Shown piece after piece: positions 1-7,550 of a DNA stretch of 64,000 bases. Each line of letters begins with the position of its first letter. Within the stretch, counting starts at the first letter, position 1. The DNA lies in assembly GCA_022072085.1 (NCBI GenBank), contig JAJVII010000039.1, forward strand, positions 1 through 64,000. The letters are read 5' to 3'. Source of the DNA: Phycisphaerae bacterium. Lineage in GTDB: Bacteria > Planctomycetota > Phycisphaerae > JAJVII01. The notes below the pieces were generated by a model that did not search any database, was not told the origin of the DNA, and saw only the letters and a list, made by a program, of their open reading frames with translations. Made by a program: the position numbers and the translations under genes.

Positions 1-25
1 GTTCTGCCGTAGACTGACTCATGGT

Positions 26-87
26 GGCGTACTCCTCTGCCCGCGTGGGCGGTTTGGTGGTTATCTGCAAGACAACCAGAGTACGCC
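26..87. repeat. Inverted repeat in leading intergenic DNA
   Basis: Bases 26-34 (GGCGTACTC) are the exact reverse complement of bases 79-87, separated by 44 bases. No gene is seen in bases 1-93 and the start of this intergenic stretch lies outside the window. The arms could form a long-loop hairpin or be the ends of a small element; there is no U-run to call it a terminator. Confidence 0.3.
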
Positions 88-93
88 GCCTTT

Positions 94-2409
94 TCATTCC
101 CTCATCAACAACTTTCGGTTATACCTCAAGTGAACATCATAGACCCTGGCCGGGCCCTTGGGCTGCGTCGGGAACAGGTCGCCCTGCGCCAGCGAACCTG
201 TGGGTGCGTACTTGTGTATCCTGAGGATGTTGTCGGCGAAGAGTCTGTCTTCGGCGAAGCCCGCGGGGATATTGTTTGGTTTACCGTCGTAGACGCCAAG
301 GTATAGGTTGCCCTGGTGATCGAACCTGACCCCGCCGGCAAGCTTCGGGGCGCCGAAGCTGGTGAACTCCGTCGCCTTCCAGGGCAGATGCTCATAGTCG
401 CCCTTGAAGAGCAGGAGGTGCGCAGAGTAGTCGTTCCTGGTTCCCGCCGGAGCGCCCAGCGCGGCAAATTGCCCGTTGGGGGCCACGCCCATCCCGTAGT
501 CCATGTTGCCGTAGGAAATAACCCAGTTCCAGATCACTGCCTCGGTGAGCACATTGCTGCCGGACTTGCCGAAAGGCGCCGGGGCCAAGTAGTCTCCGTC
601 GAGTTTGTACCGGCCGATGCCTTGATCCTGGCCCCTGGGCGGCGACTGCACGTTGAGATTTTCGCCGCGGAGCCTGACGTACAGGTGACGATTGCGCGGA
701 TCGATGGAGAAACTGGATGCGCACAGGGGCCAGTCCTTGGCGGCGAAGCACCGCGTCAAGGCAGGCCGGTTCCAGTCGTTCAGCCGGAAAATGCCGAAAA
801 AGCCGTCTGACACGAAAACGTTTTCGGTCTCCGGGTCGGCCATCATGTGGTAAAGGCCCAGGCAGCGCTGCGGCCCGGCCTCGTAGAAGTCCTTGACCAG
901 TTCGAATGAGCCGCCCTTGTCCCGGTAGATGCGCACGGGCAGATCCTTGTAGGCGACCCAGATGTTCGGTCCCGCCTTGCCCTGAGCCACCAGCAGGTAG
1001 CTCCGGTTCAGTTTCTCGTAGCACTGATTGTTGTCGGCGAGCTTCAGCTCGATGGCCGGCTTGGTGTCCTTGCGCCAATCGGCGAATTTGAGGAGTCTCA
1101 GATCGCCCTTGACGCCTTGTTGCCCGACGCGGGTGGTGACGTACAGCACCCCCTTCTCGGGCCCAAGGACGATTTCGTCCGGGTAAAGCAAGGGGATCTG
1201 CCGGACGATCTCTGCCTCCTGATTCAAGACGACAATCCGCTTGTTCAGGCGATCACAGACGAAGACGTGCCCCTCGTCGTCCGCTGCCACGCCGTGGAGT
1301 TCGGAGTAGCTGTCGGTGCCTCCGATGGGCGACTTGGCGCGATCGCCCGGTGAACCGATGACTTTGTTCAGTGAGAAGAACGGTTTGGCCTCCCGAGAGG
1401 CCGCATCCACTTTCCAAACCTGCCCGTCCTGCCAGAAATCGTTATCCGCCGCGGCTGCCAGAGTCCCGTGGGTTCCCTCGTTCTTGCCTGCGAAAACTCC
1501 GCTCAGGTAGAAGGTCTTGCCGTCCGGCGCCGGACAGGTGAAGAGAGGGCCGTAGGGACGCAGGCCTTTTGCCTTGCTGCCGGGCCATGCTGGCTTCATG
1601 ACGAGGGGGCCGACCTGTGGACTCTCGATCGTGCCGTCAGTATTGACCATTGCCAGGCTGTAATCCCGCCCCAGAACGAGCAGCTTGTCGTCGCCCTGGG
1701 AAGGCATCAGGCGGAGCATCTCCAATCGATCCGTGCACAGCGGCGTGGTGGACATGAAGGGGGATTCCAGCCGGCCATACTTCGGCGTGTAACTGCCGTC
1801 GGCATTGAAGTCGAGGCCCCATCCCTTCATCTTCTCCACCGGCCGGCCGGCGGGTGGCGGGAACACGGTGTTGAGGTAATGGCCGTCCGCATCGTAGTGC
1901 CGGATCGTGTGCATGCCGAACTGGTTCTGGGAGCCGACGACATAGACCGTGCCGTCCCGCTTGAGTTCCAGGCCGCCCATGTACCAGAAGGCGTGATTCC
2001 CGTGATACGTGTCCCGGGAGAAGAAGGCGTACGGGTCGCCGCCAACGATCCTGTCGAGTTTCACGCCCATGCCGGCCCGGACCCGGACGTGGAAGGGGCC
2101 GCCCTCGGCTGCCACGCCGAAATCGTCCCGGCCGTCCCACGCCAGGATCTGGTTCAGGCCCGGCTTGAGCGGTGGCGGCGGCGGGTTCTTGCCGCCAAGC
2201 ATTCCGGCGGCCAGGTGTCGGACGATTCTGCCCTTCGCATCCAGGATCGCGACTTCCATGTCGGTCTGGCGGCTGGCGGCAAACGAAATCTCCACCGTCG
2301 AGCCCACTCGTCTGGCCGACGGCGGCGCGGCAAACCGGACGGGCGAATCATCGGCGATGGCCGACTGCGCAGCCAAAGCCGCAAGCAACAGGACAACCGG
2401 ATATCGCAT
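94..2409 (-). CDS. Secreted beta-propeller (NHL-like) protein with FlgD-like Ig domain
   Basis: Predicted exported protein of 771 residues. The start is placed at the ATG opening a clear signal peptide (MRYPVVLLLAALAAQSAIA); the frame runs 22 codons further up but that part overlaps the sulfatase remnant. After the signal, residues about 30-115 resemble a FlgD-type Ig domain (DAKGRIVRHL, then ILAWDGRDDFG). The rest is repeated beta strands of NHL-type propeller character, for example GHVFVCDRLNKRIVVLN. No catalytic motif is visible. The gene follows the sulfatase remnant by only 8 bases, so it was probably the second gene of a sulfatase unit. Such propellers may bind or process glycans, but the substrate is unknown. 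Family assignment is firm only at the fold level. Confidence 0.75.
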   Translation of the reverse strand: MRYPVVLLLAALAAQSAIADDSPVRFAAPPSARRVGSTVEISFAASRQTDMEVAILDAKGRIVRHLAAGMLGGKNPPPPPLKPGLNQILAWDGRDDFGVAAEGGPFHVRVRAGMGVKLDRIVGGDPYAFFSRDTYHGNHAFWYMGGLELKRDGTVYVVGSQNQFGMHTIRHYDADGHYLNTVFPPPAGRPVEKMKGWGLDFNADGSYTPKYGRLESPFMSTTPLCTDRLEMLRLMPSQGDDKLLVLGRDYSLAMVNTDGTIESPQVGPLVMKPAWPGSKAKGLRPYGPLFTCPAPDGKTFYLSGVFAGKNEGTHGTLAAAADNDFWQDGQVWKVDAASREAKPFFSLNKVIGSPGDRAKSPIGGTDSYSELHGVAADDEGHVFVCDRLNKRIVVLNQEAEIVRQIPLLYPDEIVLGPEKGVLYVTTRVGQQGVKGDLRLLKFADWRKDTKPAIELKLADNNQCYEKLNRSYLLVAQGKAGPNIWVAYKDLPVRIYRDKGGSFELVKDFYEAGPQRCLGLYHMMADPETENVFVSDGFFGIFRLNDWNRPALTRCFAAKDWPLCASSFSIDPRNRHLYVRLRGENLNVQSPPRGQDQGIGRYKLDGDYLAPAPFGKSGSNVLTEAVIWNWVISYGNMDYGMGVAPNGQFAALGAPAGTRNDYSAHLLLFKGDYEHLPWKATEFTSFGAPKLAGGVRFDHQGNLYLGVYDGKPNNIPAGFAEDRLFADNILRIHKYAPTGSLAQGDLFPTQPKGPARVYDVHLRYNRKLLMRE

Positions 2410-2417
2410 CACGGGCT

Positions 2418-2630
2418 TCACCTGGCCTTCTTCAGTTCGCCGATCGGGCGGGCATGTTCGTTGATCTCCTTCCACTTCGCCTCTGCTAGCGCCTTGAGTT
2501 GTTCGGCGATCTCAGCGTGGTCCTTGGCGACGTTCTTCTTCTCGTTCTCGGGCGTGGTCAGGTCGAACAGCTTGCCGCCTCTCTTTCCCATGGCTGTAAC
2601 CGAATAGACTAAACACCGCTGCGTGCGAAA
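2418..2630 (-). pseudogene. C-terminal remnant of a sulfatase
   Basis: Reading the minus strand from 2591 gives 57 codons starting MGKRGGKLFDLTTPENEKKN and ending with TGA at 2418-2420. This matches the usual end of an arylsulfatase (LFDL, then a run of charged residues and a helix ending in Lys-Lys). The similarity seems to continue upstream of this ATG in the same frame (FRTQRCLVYSVTA) to about 2630; a stop at 2667-2669 then closes the frame. The catalytic N-terminal four fifths, with the Cys/Ser-x-Pro-x-Arg motif, are absent. It is therefore a stump left by a deletion or rearrangement. The identification rests on this short tail, so it is likely but not certain. Confidence 0.6.
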
Positions 2631-2997
2631 GGAAGCGGAGCATCCGTCCCTGCTGCCGGATGCCCCTCATGCTGTGTGGGCCGTCCAGGCCGATCTGGAG
2701 GGCTCTCCGGGACCGGCTCTTTTTGCCATTTTTTCCGCCAGCCGCAACCGGCTTGCCCGCCTCGCCTTGTGGCCGGTTTCGCCTGCGCCGGCCCGCCCGG
2801 CGGCCGAATCATTCCTTGCACGCCGGGCGGCCTTGCTTTAGCATTTCGAGATTCGTAACTCGCCCGGGAAGGAACCGCGGGTGCTGTCGGCCAAGGTTGG
2901 CCAAGTCGATCCCGTGCCGCGCGGATGGCGGCCGGCCCCGAACCGGCCGGCGGCAGGGATGGCTGGATGGAGCGGCGTCCCTCGGGACCCGGGCGTG
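2631..2997. other. Intergenic, no feature seen
   Basis: About 370 bases between the sulfatase stump and the 3D-domain gene. Short open frames here have no recognisable protein character. The missing body of the sulfatase would have lain here on the minus strand, so this may be the scar of the event that removed it. Confidence 0.4.
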
Positions 2998-3639
2998 ATG
3001 AAGTCACTGCAACGCCGAGCCGTCGTCCTGGCGGCTGTCGTTATCTCCGCAATCTGGTTGGCGGGGTGGGCTTGCCACCTGCTGATCGACAGCCGCGGCC
3101 TGTCGCGCGACTCGATCATGTTGAGCGGCCTGCGGGCCGATCGGGCCGACGCCCTGGCTGCCGAGGAAGCGGCTGCCCCCGTGGCTCCCGATTTCTCCCA
3201 GACGGCTCCCGCGCCGGCGCCGGCCCCTGAGCCGATGCAGGCAACGCCTGCACAGGCGTCTGCTGACCCCTCGCCCCAAACGCCCGCACCAGTGCCGGCC
3301 GGTCCGACGGTCCGCCGCATGTGGATGCGCGTGACGGCCTACTGTTCCTGCGCCAAGTGCTGTGGCCGGTGGGCCCGGCTGGGCCGGACCGCCAGCGGGG
3401 CGCCGATCGCCTCCAACGGCGGGCAGTTCGTGGCCGCCGACACCCACGTCCTCTCGTTCGGCACGCGGGTCCGCGTCCCCGGCTACGCCAGCGGGCAGTG
3501 GGTTCCCGTGCTCGACCGCGGCGGCCGAATCCGCGGCAACGCCCTCGATCTGTTCATGCCCTCGCACGCCCAGGCCAAGCGCTGGGGCGTGAAGTGGCTG
3601 TGGGTCGAGGTGCAGGAGCCCGGCCCGTCCGACCGCTGA
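2998..3639 (+). CDS. 3D-domain envelope protein
   Basis: Predicted 213-residue membrane-anchored protein. The chosen ATG opens a basic stretch and a hydrophobic segment (about residues 5-28), giving a signal anchor; the 39 codons upstream in frame have no such character. A Pro/Ala-rich linker (about 55-100) leads to a C-terminal 3D domain (about 105-205), named for three conserved Asp. They are visible in AADTHVLSFGTRV, PVLDRGGRIRGNALDLF and the helix ending KRWGVK. The motif VTAYCSCAKCCG at the domain start is typical of this family. 3D domains occur in MltA-like lytic transglycosylases and in YuiC/YabE-type proteins, so a role in peptidoglycan cleavage is likely but inferred. It ends about 60 bases before the IS630 element. 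Confidence 0.75.
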   Translation: MKSLQRRAVVLAAVVISAIWLAGWACHLLIDSRGLSRDSIMLSGLRADRADALAAEEAAAPVAPDFSQTAPAPAPAPEPMQATPAQASADPSPQTPAPVPAGPTVRRMWMRVTAYCSCAKCCGRWARLGRTASGAPIASNGGQFVAADTHVLSFGTRVRVPGYASGQWVPVLDRGGRIRGNALDLFMPSHAQAKRWGVKWLWVEVQEPGPSDR

Positions 3640-3697
3640 TCGTCCCCGCCTCGCGCGCCGTGATGGTGACGCAAGATCCCCCCGATTTCGGCCGTCA

Positions 3698-4836
3698 TAC
3701 GCATTCCACCTAATTTTCGTGCAGCCATGAACAGCGGCAGATGGTCTTGATTCGTTCGGGGGTGAGGGCTTGCCACATGCCGCAGAGCTGGTCGGCAAGT
3801 TGATCGTAGTCGGCGTAGACGCGGTTGCTAAAGGCGTGATCCTTGATCCAATGCCAGAGCCGTTCGACCACGTTCAGCTCCGGTGTGTAGGGCGGCAACG
3901 GCAGCAAGGTGATGTTGGAGGGAACTCCCAGCCGACCGGTCGTGTGCCAGCCGGCGTTGTCCAGCACCAGCACCACGTGACGGTCCGGGCCCACCTGCCG
4001 GCTGATCGCCTCCAGGTGCAACTGCATCATCTCGGTGTTGGCCCAGGGCAGGATCAGGGTGCAGGATTCGCCGCTGAGCGGATTGACCGCGCCGTAGAGA
4101 TAAACCCATTCGCATTCGTCCTGCAGCGGGCGGATCGGACGCGAGCCGCGGGGCGCCCAGACGTAGGTTAGGCACCCCTTCTGGCCGAATCGGCATTCGT
4201 CCTGGAACCAGACTTCGACCGGCTTGTCGGGCTGTTGCTCGCAGACGGCCTGGACAAAAGGGGGGCGTTATCCTTCCAACGCTGTTCCTCCTCGGCCTGC
4301 TTCTTGGGGTTCACCGGGCGGGGCCGCAGTGGCTGGTAGCCCAGCCGATGCAGCAACTCGTAAGCGCCGTTGAGGCTGTAGCTGACGCCGAATTGCTCCT
4401 TGAGAATGCGCACGATGTCTTGGCCGCGGAGGATTTGCTCGCTGTTGTTGATTCGATCCAGCAACGCCTGGTGCTGCTCGCGTGGCAGATGCGGGGCCTT
4501 GCCCGGCTGCTTGAGCGGGCGGACACGCTCAAGGCCGTGGTCGCGATAGAAGTAGACCCAACGCTGGACGAAGTTCTTGCTGCGGTCCAGCTTGTCCATG
4601 ATCTCCCGGGTTCTGCGGCCCTCCAACGCCAGCAGCACCGCCCGCCAGCGGTCGCGTTGCTTGGCGTTGGTCTCCCTGGCGATTCGCCGACGCAGTTGAT
4701 CGAGGTCCGACCGGTCGTGGGCCGTCACGTTCATGGGCATCCTTTCCAAGAGGAATGCCCGATCATCCCACGTTTCAATCCCTAGCGCAACCCGGACATG
4801 TACCTAACTGCGCGCGAAATTCAACCGGGATGCGTA
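3698..4836 (-). mobile_element. IS630-family insertion sequence
   Basis: The element carries one transposase unit on the minus strand. Both ends read inward as TACGCAT followed by similar sequence (left end from 3698, right end from 4836 on the other strand), and a second shared block, TTCG-x-GCAG, lies about 20 bases in. The ends are thus imperfect inverted repeats of roughly 28 bases bounded by TA dinucleotides, the target duplicated by IS630/Tc1-mariner elements. The distance between the TAs gives an element of about 1.13 kb, normal for IS630. It lies directly downstream of the HAO-like operon and 60 bases from the 3D gene. Ends were matched by eye. Confidence 0.8.
3710..4734 (-). CDS. IS630-family transposase in two frames
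   Basis: The first frame begins at 4734 (GGAAAGG sits 6 bases upstream) and encodes the helix-turn-helix half, including RTREIMDKLDRSKNFVQRWV. The second frame encodes the DDE catalytic half and ends at the TAG at 3710. Its triad is visible in WFQDECRFG, VLVLDNAGWH and PELNVVERLW. The frames meet at a C6T4 run on the coding strand (plus-strand bases 4256-4265) and are joined by a -1 shift, which would give a 341-residue protein, the family's usual length. Some IS630 elements use programmed frameshifting, but here the zero-frame codons GCC CCC CTT TTG do not form a perfect slippery heptamer. A disabling indel in the homopolymer is equally possible. Confidence 0.8.
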
Positions 4837-5019
4837 TAAGTCCTTTGTTTGCGTCCGCGGCGAAGATAGAAACCACAGGAAATCCTGCCGCATTGTCGGG
4901 CATACGCCAGACAGAGAAGGGGAAGGGGCTGAACATCGTACGCCACCCCCGCTGGCCGGGGCGCGGCCGGGGACGCCGGAAAAGTCTCGCGGGAAGTGAT
5001 CGGATACGCGCGGGCCGGT

Positions 5020-5952
5020 CTACCCAGCCGGTTGCTCCGCCGGTTCGATCAGCGCCAACAGGCCGAGCAGTCCCATGTTCGCGAACAGCAGCGGCGCGAA
5101 GGGCGGGGCGCCCTGCATCAGCAGTTTCAGCGAGAACTGGCCCGTGCCGGCCAGGTCGTGCGTCAGGTGCATCGCCAGTCCGAACACGCCCAGGCCCATC
5201 GCACCGAGCATGGCCCAGAAGTAGATCACCTTCTCGATTCGCCGCGGGCGCCGCAGCGCCGCGTGGTGCAGCACCAGCCCGGTCAGCAAGAACCCCGTGA
5301 CCGTCGGCGTCCAGACGACCGGCTGCTGCCGGCTGGCCGGCGAGTGGTCGATGATCGCCAGCAGCGTCGCGGCTAGCAGGCCCAGCCCGTTGAGCAAGTG
5401 CAGGTGCTGCTGCTGGCTGAACGGCGCCGCCAGCCAACCGCCCAGCAGCCGCAGTCGGCCGGGCTGGGTCGGGTCCTCCTCGGCCGCCGCGACGATTCCC
5501 ACCAGCGCCACGCCGGCGAACGCCAGCGGCGCCAGCAGCGGCGCGGCGTAGACCACGCCGTCCCATGTGAGATGGCCGCCCAGTCCGATCGCTGCGGCCA
5601 TGTGCATCGCGAAACCGACGATGCCCACCGCAAGCATCAGCCCCATCGCCGCCAGGTGGAGCGAGAGAGCCGACGAGCCGTGCCGCGGGCGCAGCGCCAG
5701 CCACAGCGCCGTCAGCGCCCCCAGCGGCGAGGCCAGCACCGGGATCCATTCATAGCCCACCATGAAGTAGCGCCGCGACCAGCCGTGCGAGAGGAAGACC
5801 TCCAGCGCCAGGAAGCCGAAGTTGAACGCGACGAACAGCAGCACGATCCGCTGCGGGCTGATCGCGGCGGAGAACTCAAACACCTCGCCCAGCGACCAGA
5901 GCCGCCGGCTGGCGCGAGACGGGTTGCCGTGGGCGTCGGTGCGATCGCTCAT
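5020..5952 (-). CDS. Polytopic membrane protein, partner of octaheme cytochrome
   Basis: A 310-residue protein with about eight hydrophobic segments and a basic N-terminus. I do not recognise a named family. The two halves look like an internal duplication: VGIVGFAMHMAAAIG in the first half and LGVFGLAMHLTHDLAG in the second sit at matching places and both carry an in-membrane His. Those His could bind heme b or a quinone, but spacing typical of known cytochrome b families is not evident. The start ATG overlaps the stop of the octaheme cytochrome gene by 4 bases (ATGA type), so the two are co-translated. A likely job is electron exchange between the membrane pool and the cytochrome. An IS630 copy lies about 180 bases beyond its end, so further genes may have been cut off. 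Confidence 0.65.
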   Translation of the reverse strand: MSDRTDAHGNPSRASRRLWSLGEVFEFSAAISPQRIVLLFVAFNFGFLALEVFLSHGWSRRYFMVGYEWIPVLASPLGALTALWLALRPRHGSSALSLHLAAMGLMLAVGIVGFAMHMAAAIGLGGHLTWDGVVYAAPLLAPLAFAGVALVGIVAAAEEDPTQPGRLRLLGGWLAAPFSQQQHLHLLNGLGLLAATLLAIIDHSPASRQQPVVWTPTVTGFLLTGLVLHHAALRRPRRIEKVIYFWAMLGAMGLGVFGLAMHLTHDLAGTGQFSLKLLMQGAPPFAPLLFANMGLLGLLALIEPAEQPAG

Positions 5953-7373
5953 TGCCCGCCTCCTTTCGCGGCGTCAATGGGGGGCGCAGGAATCGGCGCG
6001 AGCCCGTGGCCGGCCTCCAGCCGCATCACCAGGGGCGGCCCCGAGCCGCCCGAGGCCGCCGGCTGCGTGGTCGGGGCCTCGCCGCCTGCGCGGGCCTTGA
6101 GTTCCGCGGCCTTCTCCTTCAGCTCGGCCATGTCCTTGATGAGTTCATAGGCCCCGTGCCACTGGCTGTAGTCGGCGCCCTGCATGAAGGCCCCGAACTT
6201 GGTCGTGCGGCCCCAGTGGTGCCAGAGGTCGAACGCGGTGAACTCGATCCGCTCGTCGAAGGGCGTGCGGGTCACCAGCCCGCGGTCCTGGAGATCCTTG
6301 AGGATCGCCGTCGCCTCGGTCACCTTTTCGTTCGTCCATTTCACCGCGTCGTCGCCCTTGCGATACTCGTCCAGCACGAACGGCTTGCTGTGGCACTGCA
6401 TGCAGACGTTCTGCATGCGGGCGCGGTTGTCGGCGGCGTTTGGCCGATCGGCGGTGATAGGCTCGTGCAGGAACAGGCTCAGCCGGTCGCCGACGTCGTG
6501 CGTGCGCGGCTGGCCTCCGAAGCCGCTCATGTGGCAGACCTGGCAGGTCGGGGCGGGGAAGTCCAGCGTGCCCAGCGGGTGGCGGGCGGTCCAGTTCCAG
6601 TGATGGCCTTCGGTCGCATACTTCACCCCGTGCTTGGACTCCATGTAGATCTCGAACTGCGGGTGGTCCGGGCCGATGTGGCAGTTGTTGCAGGTCTCGG
6701 GCTTGCGGACCTGCTCCAGCGAGAACTCGTGCCGCAGGTGGCAGGTGGAGCAGCGGCCGGCCGAGTTGTCCGCCTGCGGCTGGCCGATCGAGTGGCAGCG
6801 GACGCAGGCGACAGGGGTGACCTGCGGGCCCTCGATGGCGTAGAGGGCGTTGCGCTGCGGCAGGACGGGCTGGCCCTGCGGCGAGCGCGGGATCTCGGTC
6901 ACCGCGGTGTAGAGCTTCATCAGGGCGGGGTTGTCCTGGATGTCCTCGATGCCGGTCATCGCGACCCATGCCCGCAGGCTGTGTCGGCTGGCGTTGAACT
7001 GCTGCACCTGGCCCGCGTGGCACTTGGCGCACAGGGCCGGCGTGACGGCGGCGACGATGTTGAACCCCTCATGCTCCATCGAGCCGGGGTAGCCCTTGGG
7101 AACCTCGTGGCAGGCGATGCAGGTGTAGCGGCTGACGGCGTGCCGCGAGCGGGCCCACTGGGCGACGATGGCCGGCGACTCGCGCTGGTGGCAGGCGATG
7201 CACTTGTCGCCGGCGGCGAACTCGGGCAGGGGCGGCATCTCGCCCGGGCCGACGCCGGGTCCGAAGTCCACCTGTTCAGCCCCCGGCGGCTGCGGGCGAT
7301 GATTCAGCCACCACCAGGTAAGCCCGGAGCCCAGGATCATGACGACCAGCGCGGTCACGACGGTTCGCGGCAT
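5949..7373 (-). CDS. Octaheme cytochrome c, hydroxylamine oxidoreductase family
   Basis: A 474-residue protein with an N-terminal membrane anchor (about residues 4-24) and eight CxxCH motifs, at about residues 58, 85, 115, 190, 208, 228, 277 and 324. The block between hemes 5 and 7 (GRCSTCHLRHEFSLEQVRKP, then CHIGPDHPQFEIYMESKHG) is the pattern I know from HAO-type octaheme proteins. No CxxCK heme is present, so it is not an octaheme nitrite or tetrathionate reductase of that type. HAO enzymes oxidise hydroxylamine or hydrazine when a C-terminal Tyr is crosslinked to heme 4; relatives without it are thought to act reductively. A GADYSQWHGAYEL stretch (about 399-411) lies in the right region, but which Tyr aligns needs an alignment. 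The tail is Thr-Thr-Gln-Pro rich. It is the first gene of a two-gene unit. Confidence 0.8.
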   Translation of the reverse strand: MPRTVVTALVVMILGSGLTWWWLNHRPQPPGAEQVDFGPGVGPGEMPPLPEFAAGDKCIACHQRESPAIVAQWARSRHAVSRYTCIACHEVPKGYPGSMEHEGFNIVAAVTPALCAKCHAGQVQQFNASRHSLRAWVAMTGIEDIQDNPALMKLYTAVTEIPRSPQGQPVLPQRNALYAIEGPQVTPVACVRCHSIGQPQADNSAGRCSTCHLRHEFSLEQVRKPETCNNCHIGPDHPQFEIYMESKHGVKYATEGHHWNWTARHPLGTLDFPAPTCQVCHMSGFGGQPRTHDVGDRLSLFLHEPITADRPNAADNRARMQNVCMQCHSKPFVLDEYRKGDDAVKWTNEKVTEATAILKDLQDRGLVTRTPFDERIEFTAFDLWHHWGRTTKFGAFMQGADYSQWHGAYELIKDMAELKEKAAELKARAGGEAPTTQPAASGGSGPPLVMRLEAGHGLAPIPAPPIDAAKGGGQ

Positions 7374-7550
7374 GAGCTTATGTTCCTCTGCCGATGAATA
7401 TGGCTCAATGTGGGAGGCACTCGTTGCTCACGTAATCTGACAGATCGCCCTCGCCGCGGCAAGCGCCTTCTGCCCGGCTGTTTGCCGGATGGCGCATCGC
7501 CCATGCGCGACGCGATCGCCCGTGTACGAGGAAGCCGGAGTTGGTCGTGG

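Noticed and set aside
5949-7373. Octaheme nitrite or tetrathionate reductase
   Set aside because: All eight heme motifs are CxxCH; the CxxCK active-site heme of those enzymes is missing.
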